A DNA stretch of 64,000 nt from positions 1,302,001 to 1,366,000 of the forward strand of contig JANVFP010000008.1 of assembly GCA_027919835.1 (NCBI GenBank), written 5' to 3'. Positions 50,884-61,634 of the stretch are shown piece after piece (the stretch's first letter is position 1; every line of letters starts with the position of its first letter). Source of the DNA: Lentinula raphanica (taxonomy: Eukaryota; Basidiomycota; Agaricomycetes; Agaricales; Omphalotaceae). The notes beneath the pieces are model-generated. The model had not been told where the DNA came from, ran no database searches, and saw only the letters and a list, made by a program, of their open reading frames with translations. The position numbers and the translations under genes are program-made.

Positions 50884-53800
50884 ATGGAACAGGCTCTAGC
50901 AAAAATCAGGCTACATACTTCCTCATCCCTTCCTCATCAAAAGACACCTGCTTCTCTCCTCACTGCTCTTGAATCAACCTTCAAAGAGCAGAGCACAGAG
51001 CCTTCTCCAACTGCTTACTTTGCTGCTCTTTTGACAACTCTAGATGGAACTCTTCAAAAGAAGGAAACTACATTGAACGAAGGCGATGTGCTTCCTGCGG
51101 AGCTCTATCTGCTAGCTCTTGTAGCACCTTTTGTCTCGACATCTGTTATCCGTGCCAATCTATCAGCTATCTTGGCCTTGACCTCCCCGTTATTCCCTTC
51201 CTTGCTCAATCACGCACCTCCATTGAGATCCCAGCTATCGCTATATCAAGTTTTGCTTGTATCTATTGATCGCTCAAAATTGGAGACACACGGACTCCGC
51301 CAAGCCTTTGCTTCCATCTTGCAATTAACTACTGATCCACGACCCAAAGTACGGAAGAAGGCCACGGAAGTGGTAAAGGATGTGCTTTCCAGGCCACCCC
51401 CACCGTTATTGATACACCCATATGCTGAGAGAGTCGCGGAATGGTGTCGTTCAGCTCTTGTGGATATCAACAAGAACGCATCATCCAAGTCTCAGGGGGC
51501 TGAAAACGCAATACACCTGTTAGCTTTCCTTCAACCAACGATTTCCAGATTTCCACCTTCGGTAAATGTTATCCGTGTAGCTTCCATTGTTCTTGCTTAT
51601 ACTTGCTTTAGTCCTATTCAACGCTCGCCGTACTGCTCCTAAATCTACCTCGCCTTGGCAATCCATATGTCTCCCAACTATCATACTCCATTCTCTCTGG
51701 CATCTTCTCACAATCTGACGACGGTACCTTCGACAAGAATGTTATTACTGAGGTACTCAAGACTGTCATGGCTTTCCCTCCTGCAAAGACAGATACAACT
51801 TTCGCTCCATCGTGGATAGAGCTTCTAGGGGATGCCATAGCATCCTATAGCGCTGCTGACGCCTCGTCTTGTGTCGGACAAGTTGAGTCAGTTTGGAAGA
51901 CAGTGTGGCCGTTCCTAGAATCGAGCGATGCTTCTGTGCGAAAGGCAACCGTGCACTCTCTGGATCTGCTGACGAGATGCGTAGTCCTTGCTGATGCCTC
52001 CAAATCATCTAAGCTGGCGGATATAATCTCCCAAATCGCCAAAGCATTGACATCCGTTTCTCATGCGCCAGCCATTCCGGATCTTCTCTCCTTGACTTCT
52101 GCAATTCTCACCAACCTATATGGGAAAGGAAACATCGAGACAGACGACGTTGTAGAGCGGCGTCTACTGGCTCTTGTCAGCCAGATAGGCAATCTGCGCA
52201 CTGAAAAGGGCTTTGAATACAAAGAAGCCGCCGATGGAACACTATCCACCGCCATGCGTATGCTGGGACCAGAGGTTTTGCTCGATGCTCTACCTCTAAA
52301 CCTCGAACCAGAAGACAGGTGACTTATGCACGATCTACATATCACGTTGGGCTGACCATTCTCTTTAGACAAGCGGGGCTGGAGCCGCGTGCATTCCTTC
52401 TGCCGTTACTCGCCCAGCCACATCCATCTCCGCTTTCTCACTTTGTGTCATACTTTGTACCTCTGAGCGAGCGAATGTTCGACTTACAACAAAAAGCAGA
52501 AACTGAAGGACGCCAGAGCGAAGCTAAAGTCTGGAACGTGCTCATCTCACAGATATGGGCTGGGTTTCCATCATATTGTCACGGTACTCCCGACATCAAA
52601 GAGACATTGAACGCTTCTTTCTCGCAATTGATATCGCAGCTGCTTTATGGTCAACCTGAACTGCGTTCGCCTGTTTTGCGAGGCCTTAAGCTCATCGTGG
52701 ATTCTAACGTCGCTCTAGCAAATTCGGTCCCCGATACATTGAATCCTGCAAGCATTACTAGCGAGCAAGCAGCGCTCAACGTGACGTTCCTCCAAACACA
52801 GGCGGAGAGCTGGGAAGCTGTCCTGTTCAATGTATTTGGCAGCGTCGGTCGAGATGCCCGTGGTCAAGTGGGCGAAGTTATTACTGCCTGGGCAGGAATT
52901 ACTTCAGAACAGGTAAGATCTTACGCTTCACTTTTTTGTTTCAATACTCACTCGGTCTTCAGGAAATTCACAAGGCATTCCTCAAAGTTGTCGATCTTCT
53001 TAAACAAAACATTGGGAAAATAGCTTCGGGCAAGCAAGACAGCAACGAAGAGAATATTGCTATCACTGCCTTGGATCTCTTACTCCTATTGCTCTCCTAC
53101 CTTTCATCCACTGATATGGCAGCACTTTTCCAAATCTGCCTCTCGTCAGAGGTGCTGTGTGCCAAAGACAACGCTATTCAGAAACGAGCGTACAAAATCT
53201 TGACCAAATTGACTGAGTCGGGAAAGACTGCTGTTGATCCAGAGGCTGTCCTGAAGGAATTGGATGAAGCATCTGAAGGATTGACGTCTGCTGCCAAGAA
53301 AGATCGATTCAACTTGTACACTGCTTTAATCCTTCTCATCCCATCATCTGCGATGCATTTGATACCTCCCTTGATTCCTGAGGCTGTTCTTGGGACAAAG
53401 GAAACCTCGGACAAGGCCAGGAATGCAGCTTTTGAATTCATCATTGCCATGGGCCAAAAGATGAGCAAAGGTGGCATTGTGAGAAGAGACATGTTAGAGG
53501 GGATGGATGATGATTCTGCTGTCGAAGGTCAGTGTACTCCCTCTTGCGCCTCTTCCATACGTAACTCGATATTAATGATGGTTCTCTTGCCTTAGCTACT
53601 GCAACCATCGATGAATATCTGACAATGGTCGCAGGAGGGCTCGCTGGTTCGACCCCTCATATGATCAGTGCTACGATTACAGCTATCTCTCGATTAGTGT
53701 TCGAATTCAAAGGTTACTCTGATCATCAATCTCAGTCTACGATCATCAACCTCATTCTTGATCACAGATTCATTGACCAACACGATGAAGAATGAAATTT

Positions 53801-54967
53801 TCACCACCCTGCTCGTCTTCCTTTCATCTGCCAATCGAGAAATAGTCAAATCGGTTTTAGGCTACATCAAACTTTCCATCCATACTTACCCGCCGAACCT
53901 TATACAACCCCATTTGAAGGAATTGGTTCCCGCTCTTCTGACGTGGTCTCACGACCATAAGAACCATTTCAAATCAAAAGTTCGACATATCTTCGAAAGG
54001 TTACTCCGGAGGTTTTCCTGGGATGAGGTGTATCCTGCAGCAGGCGAAGGGGAGGCTTCGAAAGTGCTGGTCAATATCAAGAAGCGTAAAGAGAGAGCCA
54101 AAAGAAGGAAGGCTAATAAGGAGGAAGACGACGAAGAGGTAATGAGTTCATTTGATCTGTCTGCGAGTCATCTCAACAGCCATCATAATCAGGTTTCCGA
54201 AGTCAAACCTACTGCTGGTGACGCGTTTGAGGACATCTTGTACGGCAGTGAAAGTGAAGTCGATGCGAGCGATGACGAGGAGGGCACTGGCGGGAATCGA
54301 TCTAAACCTCGAGCAAAAGATAAAAATCAAGCACAGGGCATGAGGCTGCGTGCAGATGATGATGAACCAATGGACCTTTTGCAGGGTGTTGCCTCTCGGA
54401 TTACTAGTAAAGAAATGCTTCGCTTCTCATTCACTCATACTGATACTATATTTCTCTTTATAGCTGCATCGACAAATCGCCGTCGTAAACCTGGTCAAGA
54501 TGCAACTCATTTCAAAACCGACGAAGACACAGGAAAGATGGTCATTGATGAATCTGATGACGAAGACGATGCTCAAGCCGCAAACGATGTCTCCGGTACA
54601 GCGTACCGCGAAAGCATCACGTCTGTCGATGGATACACCAGAGGCCCCAATGGACGCATCAAGTTCAACAAAGATACAAAGAAACGGAGGCGGGATAACG
54701 AAGATCTGGATATGATGGATGTGGACGAGAACGAACAGAGCCAAAGCAAGCAAAAACGAAGGACCTCCGTCAATCTAGGTCACGAATTCAAGGCAAAGGT
54801 TGGTCGGTTCACTATCACTGTCAGATCCCTTCTCATGCAAATCACAGAGGGCTGGCGGAGATGTCAAGAAAGGGGGTGTAGATCCATATGCATATCTCAC
54901 ACTCTCTCAGGCTTCGAAGAAAAGTGGAGGACGAAAAAACCGCATCGGTGTGGCGAGCAAGAGATGA
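50884..54967 (+). CDS. RRP12: Ribosomal RNA processing protein 12
   Basis: HEAT-repeat karyopherin-like protein needed for maturation and export of pre-40S and pre-60S particles. I start at 50884 (MEQALAKIRLHTSSSLPHQK), which matches the conserved Rrp12 N-terminus; the longer frame from 50767 adds 39 residues that read as the other gene's antisense. Conserved regions include the NUC173 block (ILQLTTDPRPKVRKKATEVV, HPYAERVAEWCRSALVDINK), and near the end SVLGYIKLSIHTYPPNLIQP, with HDHKNHFKSKVRHIFERLLR and RFSWDEVYP. The C-terminus is acidic then basic: VNIKKRKERAKRRKANKEED, ending after a last intron with GVDPYAYLTLSQASKKSGGR and NRIGVASKR. About eight exons. Converges on PAC2 with 40 bp between stops. 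Confidence 0.93.
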
Positions 54968-55007
54968 TCCTCATTCTTGTTTTGTTGGATACATACATAG
55001 CTAGATC

Positions 55008-56002
55008 TCATCCATATAACGACTGATCGTGAGGGGTACCAAACAGTCCATTCCAGCTTTCAGGTTGTTTCCATTCGATTTCACTGAGGTCTTTGCCGAT
55101 TACCTGCACCACGATTGAAGCTAGAGAGTATGCATCAGCTCGATTGTCACCGTCCATGGCGAATCTTAGTAGAGCTGCAAGGGGTATGGTCCATTGTTTG
55201 GGAATCGAGGAAAGCATACGACGCGTTATGCCGCTTCCGGGTATGAAGGGTATTTGAGCTTCATTATCGTTGATGGCGGATTTTGGAAGAATGGGAGAGG
55301 TGTATTTTGGAATTGGAAACTCGTTGAGTCGGTGCAATGGGGTAGATGATAGAGATATTGAAGCAGATGGCTGTAATTGATATGTTGGAGTACTAGGGAA
55401 GGGTATTTGGTGCTAACATTGTTCAAATGAGTTTCAAGAACGTACATCATTTGCTCGTCCAGCCGATTTGAAAGATCTACACCGGACAAAACAAGGACAC
55501 TCGCGATACCAGATTCCTGGACAAAGTCGAATAGATCATTGATAAATTCTTGTTTCCTGGCCTGTGCGGGTATTTGTAGAATCGTAAACTTTATTTGTCG
55601 CTATGATCATGAGTACACACTTTCAATGTAGGGGATCTTTGTTGCAGGACGACTATGTCGAGGCCCTGTTTTCCATAAACTACATACAAGATGAGCTGAC
55701 GCACCATCTAGTATTGTAGACAACTCACGTTCAAACGGTGTGGTAATGCCTGGACTACCATACTCGCGGCATCCAACCAAAGGTATGAAGTACTGCGAAT
55801 CGAGCGCCGCTATCCGAACAAGTTCAAGCGAAGAGATTAGTAGATCAACACAGAGTTGGGCTACATTTGCAGTCGAAACAATGGGCTGTAGTTTATGAGG
55901 TTAATCTGAAGAGGTCAGCCAATGAGAGATTAGCATGTCACCAACAATGATCAGTGTCTTTCCAGAGAGACTTGACTTGAAGCTAGAGTTGAAGAAAGGC
56001 AT
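55008..56002 (-). CDS. PAC2: Proteasome assembly chaperone 2
   Basis: PAC2/PSMG2 (yeast Add66) forms a heterodimer with PAC1 that helps build the 20S alpha-ring. The minus-strand start MPFFNSSFKSSLSGKTLIIP is followed over an intron by IVSTANVAQLCVDLLISSLE, LVRIAALDSQYFIPLVGCRE and YGSPGITTPFER. Further blocks are RKQEFINDLFDFVQESGIAS with VLVLSGVDLSNRLDEQM. The end contains FIPGSGITRRMLSSIPKQW and ALLRFAMDGDNRADAYSLAS with VVQVIGKDL, ending DQSLYG. The pattern NVGQLAVDLLI-like plus the late G-G/S-G-I-T-R region is typical of the family. Five exons; all visible phases are consistent. About 270 residues, normal for fungal PAC2. Confidence 0.85.
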
Positions 56003-56227
56003 GAGTGAAGGTCAGGATAAGCGCTGGTAAGCATGACCGTTTCTACTTAAGTAGTAGCTGTTTCCAGCCGTTTCCTCCTGTTAAAGTTATGTAAACTTGA
56101 AAGTTAAAGCTAAAGCTCACAGCTTTAAATTTTCCTCCCCTTTCCTCCCAGGACCCACAACCTCTCACAAAATCGTTCTCTTTTTCTATCTAATCTACTC
56201 GAATTCTGGCAACGCGAAGCCATTGTC

Positions 56228-58108
56228 ATGTCTGCTCCCAAGTTTAGAGTTGCAATCTGGTATGTTCGATGCGATCAGCATTCATGCAAAGGTCAATTCT
56301 CATGCATCGCGTATCTGACCCACCAGTGGTGGCGGAATCAGCGGTCTCTGTCTCGCAGTGGCTCTTTCTCGATGTCCGAGCATCCAAGTGGACGTATACG
56401 AGGCCACGGATCGTTTCAAGGAGATTGGTGCTGTATGAACCTCATTTATCATTATAGATATCCTCTGAGTCGATGATCTGAACACGATGTTCACTGCAGG
56501 GTGTCATGATCTGGGCTCGAACCTGGAGAATTCTCGAGAAACTGGGTTTAGGACCAACGTTTTCCAAGATCGCCCATGCTCCTCCGAGTGGATCCATAGG
56601 TCTGTTCCTTCCCGTATCTTGAAAGGTTGATCACATTGCTCACTGGGGGGGGGGTTGCTTGCTACATATCCAGAACCTGGTTTCGACTTCCGTCGGTCTG
56701 ACCAACCCGAAGAAGGCTTCCGGTATCGTCTAGTACAAATGCCTTGTAAGCACCGTCCATGTAGAGAACCCTACTTACAATCAACGTCATTGACAACACT
56801 CACAGTTGGTTGCATCCGTTTCTACCGAGTGGACTTCTTGGATGTATTCGTGGATGCCCTTCCCCCTGGTATAGCGCATTTCGGGATGAGGCTCGTTTCG
56901 TATTCTCAGAAAGCAGACACGAACGAGATTTCACTCGAGTTTTCCAATGGTCACGCTACAACTTGCGACCTACTTGCTGGGTGTGATGGCATCAAATCCA
57001 CCATTCGAGCACAGATGTTCACGGAGGCTGCTGAACGGTTGAGAGATGATACTTTACTCAAATTCATTGATCCTGCTTGGACAGGCACCATTGCATATAG
57101 AGGGCTTATTCCCGTGGAACGTTTGCCTATGAACCATCGTAGTATTGCAAGCCCAATGATGGTAAATGGACCATATTCGTTAAAGGGATTGACTCTAATC
57201 GAAATTGATTATTAGTATTGTGGAAAGAGCAAGGTCTGTCGTTTCATAACAGACTGAAGCGTCTCAAAGAGTCAACGAATGTATGTAGCATGTTGTCAGT
57301 TATTCGATATCCCGAGGAAACATCGTCAACGTGGTCACATTCGCATCCAAGCCAGAAAGCGAAGGGAGTTCCTACAGCGAAGATACGCAGGGGGTGAATT
57401 GTCCACAACAAGAACTTCTTGACTGTTATGCCGGTTGGGAGCCTGAAGTAGAGCAGCTACTTAGTGTGAGTCTATAGCTCCCTAATTCTGTTGTACCACA
57501 TCTCGATAAGGAATGCCAATGATAGCAAATCGACAATCCGACTAGATGGGCCATACATCATCTTCGACCGTTGCCATTTTTTGTAGACGGAAAGATCGCA
57601 CTGCTCGGAGATGCTGTGAGTTTTCTGTCACTAACTCGGGAGGTTAATCCTGAAAGTTCATCCAGTGTCATGCAATGGCACCACACGAGGGTGCAGGTAA
57701 GCGCCAACCTCATCCCAATAAACTCGATATTGAGACACATGAATCAATGAAAGGCGCGGGTCAAGCTATTGAGGTCGGTGACAGTCACTTCTCAAGCTAG
57801 AAAGATAATCTGATTATCAAGGAAAGGACGCGTTTATTCTGGCAGCTTTACTTGAGCAGACAACAATAGAGGAAATTCCATTGGCCCTGAAAGCGTACCA
57901 GCGCGTTCGCCTTCCGTTCGCGAATCATGTTTTGGAGGGATCTTATCAGTCTGGAATGTTGTATGAGTTTAACAGTGACTATGGCGAGGATTATGAGAAT
58001 CTTGGACCTGCGATTGAGAAGCAATGGGATTGGGTAGAAGAACCGAGCCCGGAAGAGGAGCGACTACGTGCATTGGAGTATTTTTATGATCTAGCTTCTC
58101 GATCTTGA
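56228..58108 (+). CDS. FAD-dependent monooxygenase, salicylate hydroxylase-like
   Basis: Flavoprotein aromatic hydroxylase-type enzyme using NAD(P)H and oxygen; the substrate is not shown by the sequence. Starts MSAPKFRVAI; after a first intron it continues CGGGISGLCLAVALSRCPSI (the GxGxxG dinucleotide-binding motif), then VDVYEATDRFKEIGAG. Later: MIWARTWRILEKLGLGPTFS, FYRVDFLDVFVDALPP, the DG-type motif TCDLLAGCDGIKSTIR, and the second FAD motif KIALLGDA...APHEGAGAGQAIE. It ends LEYFYDLASRS. The GD motif and the G-A-G-Q-A-I-E stretch fit the group-A UbiH/salicylate-hydroxylase family. About nine exons. No signal or membrane segment. There are no neighbouring biosynthetic genes that would suggest a pathway. 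A run of ten G lies in one intron. Confidence 0.88.
56645..56654 (+). repeat. G10 homopolymer inside an intron of the monooxygenase gene
   Basis: Ten consecutive G residues sit in the intron 56599-56673, about 20 bases from its acceptor. Length errors here would not change the coding frame. Confidence 0.9.
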
Positions 58109-58145
58109 GATGATATAGACTACTCGTTGTTACAGCTTAACACTA

Positions 58146-59290
58146 TCACTGCTTTAACTTCTCAATTATCTGAGGGACTGCCTCATACAGGTCTGCTACG
58201 AGACCAACATCGGCAACTTGGAAAATGGGAGCGTCGGGATCCTAGTATGAAGATGTAGTGAATAGTCAAAGCAAACATAGTGATTTCTTACCTTGTTCAC
58301 AGCAACAATCATTTTTGAGTCCTTCATACCCGCCAGATGCTGAATGGCCCCGGAAATACCAATGGCCATGTAGAGCTCCGGCGCGACGACCTTCCCAGTC
58401 TGACCAACTTGAAGGGAATTATCTGCGTACCCAGCATCAACTGCAGCACGAGAAGCACCAACGGCTGCTCCGAGCACGTCAGCCAGAGGGTTCAAGGTCG
58501 CCGCAAAAGTCTCTGCATTCTTCAACGGACGACCGCCCGACACGACTCTCCCTGCCACACTGAGATCGGGACGATCGGATTTGGTGAGTTGAGTGCTGAT
58601 ATGCTCCGTAGGGCATTCTGGCACATCAACGGGGTCAACTGCCTTGACTTCGATTTCCTGGTTTTCTTCGAAAGATGCAGGATCAAAGTTGGTTGCACGG
58701 ACTGTGAAGAATTTGATAGGAATTGAAGATGACAAGCGGATGGTAGATATGGCGTTTCCGGCATAGATAGGACGCGTGAAGGTTGTGCTGTTTGATGAGG
58801 CGTCGTGTTCGAGTGAAGTGATTTCCGAAACTGAAGGCACGTCGAGTTTGGCAGCGACTCGGGGAAGAAGAGATTTTGCTAGTGAGCTTGGAGTCGAGAC
58901 AACATGTGTGTATTCGGAACCAGAGAGAAGTTTCTCTAGTAATGGTGAAAGCGTCTCAGGTAGTTGTTGTGCGTACAATTCTGATGTGGAGTGCAGAAGT
59001 GAAGTTAAACCTTTGAGCCTGTAGAGCTACATGAGTAAAGGATTGATAGGTATTCGTGTGACATACTTTTTGACCTTGTCTACGACAGCGGGAACATGCT
59101 CAGAAGTTCCAACGACAAGACCGGTAACTTTGCCTCCCAATTGTGATGCAGCGGTGAGAGCAGAGAGCGATCCCGAGTCGACTTGACCTTGGCGTTGTTC
59201 AAGAAAGATTAGGGCGTGAGGTGAAGGTGTAGAAGCATAAGTTCTGAGGAGAAAAGATCTGATGACTATGGGTGAACGTCGTGGTAGCAT
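58146..59290 (-). CDS. AIM45: Electron transfer flavoprotein, alpha subunit
   Basis: Mitochondrial matrix FAD protein (with ETF-beta) that takes electrons from acyl-CoA dehydrogenases and passes them to ETF-ubiquinone oxidoreductase. The minus-strand start [20 protein letters not shown] is a basic mitochondrial presequence. The N-terminal domain has [20 protein letters not shown] and [19 protein letters not shown]. The C-terminal FAD domain has [57 protein letters not shown] and [19 protein letters not shown], with the tail [18 protein letters not shown]. Three exons; the family's R-x-V-S-G-G-R motif is intact. It is divergent to PEX5 with 94 bp between start codons and convergent with the monooxygenase, 37 bp between stops. 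Confidence 0.96.
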
Positions 59291-59384
59291 CGGAGCAAAG
59301 AAGAGGAGCGTGAAATTTCCGCTTTTGCCGGCCCGGAGTTATTACCCGTACCCCGCATACAGTCCTTTGTCCTAAACCACGACG
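59291..59384. promoter_or_regulatory. Shared 94-bp divergent promoter of ETF-alpha and PEX5
   Basis: The start codons of two fatty-acid-oxidation-related genes are 94 bp apart. The interval has a GC-rich core (GCCGGCCCGGAG) and no TATA box. I see no exact CCTCGG (FarA/FarB) element. Confidence 0.6.
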
Positions 59385-61634
59385 ATGTCCTTCCAATCTC
59401 TCATTTCTGGCTCTGAATGTGCTGCTCCTGCGAATCCTCTATCTCAGGTTCTCAAACACACCGAATCTGATCGCAGCATACAGCAGGTAGACCTCATATA
59501 CTTTCAGCGGCCAGCCTACTCATTATTAATCAGGACAGGTTTTCAGGGCCTTCGTCTTCAAGGGTATGCTAATTCAACATCTGTTGATCATGGTGTATAT
59601 GCTCAACGCTGCTCCAGCTACATCGGCTACCTGGTACTTCCTCTACTGTCGCCACGGACAATGATCTAGCTTTGGCACGCCAGTTTTTCGAGGCAAGCCC
59701 AAGCGGCCCAGCTTTTGTTCCTTCCGCCGTGCCAGAACTACTATCACATCCACACTACAAGGATGCTTGGATTGCCGAACAACAGCAGCAAATGCGAACG
59801 TTTGAATTGAACAAGTCCCAGTCCCAATGGGCCGCGGAGTTTGACGGCGGCGCATCGTCTCGTCCAATTTCCCTTCCGCAACAGGCTCAAATGCAACAAA
59901 ATAATTGTGAGCACGACTACTTCACGCTCGGGTGCTTCAGCTCACATCTTTGTAGCAGCAATGCAACAGATGCCTTCATACATGCCACAGGTTGGATTAT
60001 ATGGCAACTACATGCCTCGCAACAACCTGTATTCTATGGGGCCTTCGATGCAAAACTATGTACCTATGATCGCTGACAAGGGAAAGGGCAAAAGTCGTGA
60101 AGCCGATTTCGAGGTCGCATTCGCACAAGCAACTGCCTCTTTCACATCCGGGATCGTGGAAGTGACGGACATCGAAGATGCACTGGAGGCTACTACATTG
60201 CACGATCATACGACGGAGTCTGATTCTACCAGGTGAATTGAAAACAGAATGCAAATCTTCGCCACATATCTGACCTCGTCAAAGTGTTTTAGATCACGTT
60301 CAAAAAGCAGAAGCAAATCCGCCAGCGGATGATCTTGAAAAATGGGCAACCGAATTCCAGCAACTCATGGAGGCACAGCGAGACGAGCTTGACTACGGTA
60401 AAGCAATGCAAGAGGCCTGGGAGAACGGCCTCGGTAGTGTTGCTGATTCCACCACATCCGGAGAACTTCCTATGAAGTTCGATGATGCCGGCCTTCCTAT
60501 TCTTCAACCGTATGTTTTCAGTACCGATAACCAATACCTCGATCCCTCGGCCTCTGTCAGTTCGCCTCTTGCAGATGCAAAGGCTCTCCTAGATCAAAAT
60601 GGTTCTTTGTCTGAAGCCAGTCTACTTCTTGAAGCCGCTATACAAAAGGGAGATCTGGGAGAAGGAGGATACGAAGCTTGGATTCTTTTAGGAGAAACGA
60701 AGAACATGGACGAGCACGAAGATGCGGGAATGCGTGCACTTGTCGAAGGTGTCAAACGTGCTGAGGCCGCTGGTGCCTCGGGTGCTGGGATGATGGTATG
60801 AGATCAGATCTATCTTCGTGTCTGTATCTAATCAAACTGCCAGTCGCTGGCCATCTCGTTTACCAACGAAGCAATGGACAGAGCGTCCCATGTCATGCTC
60901 CTCCGATGGTTGCGTGCCCGGTTCCCCGACTTCGCCGTATCAGAAGAAACAGCCAACGCCATATCCTCGAACTCTTCATGGGACACCCATATCAAAGTCA
61001 CCGACCTCTTTCTCAACCTCGCACGTCAACAACACAGCCAAGGTATCGTGGACCCAGACGTTCAGATTGGACTGGGTGTATTGTACTACACTAACGGAGA
61101 ATACGCACTCGCCAAGGATTGTTTCGAGAGTGCGCTCTCCCAGAGACCTAGAGATTATCTGCTGTGGAACAGATTAGGCTCTGCACTTTCGAATGGGAAT
61201 AAACCTGAAGAAGCGTTGGGTGTGTATCGGGAGGCGTTGCAGTTAAGACCGACATATACACGGGCGATATATAATGTCGGCGTTGCATGTGAGTGCTCAA
61301 TTTAAAGGACAGTTTCGTTGTTGTCTCACGGATTTCTCTCGAAGGTCTGAATATTGGTGCACACAAAGAGGCTGCAGAGCATTTCCTGAGTGCGTTGGCA
61401 CTTCAAGAGCAGTCGTCTGGGGAGACTAGTGATCAGTTATGGTTCACACTTAGGAGAGCTTTAGTTTCGATGGTACGCTTGAGAATTGATTGGGAAGTCT
61501 CTTGACACACTCTGATATCTTCTTCTTTGTCGTTGTTTTTTATCATGCAGAATCGATCAGATTTGGCGGAACAGGCTCAAGGTGGACCCAAGAGCACACT
61601 GGACGTGTTCAGGAGAGAAGGATTTGACTTTTAG
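59385..61634 (+). CDS. PEX5: Peroxisomal targeting signal 1 receptor (peroxin-5)
   Basis: Cycling receptor that binds the C-terminal SKL-type signal of matrix proteins and delivers them to the peroxisomal membrane. Starts [20 protein letters not shown], which has the conserved N-terminal cysteine used for ubiquitin-dependent recycling, then [12 protein letters not shown]. WxxxF/Y-type motifs are visible: [11 protein letters not shown] and [12 protein letters not shown]. The C-terminal half is [102 protein letters not shown] and LGAHKE-like [18 protein letters not shown]. It ends [12 protein letters not shown]. About eight exons; the intron between ...GAGMM and [20 protein letters not shown] was placed by family continuity. 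A complete, ordinary PEX5. Confidence 0.95.
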
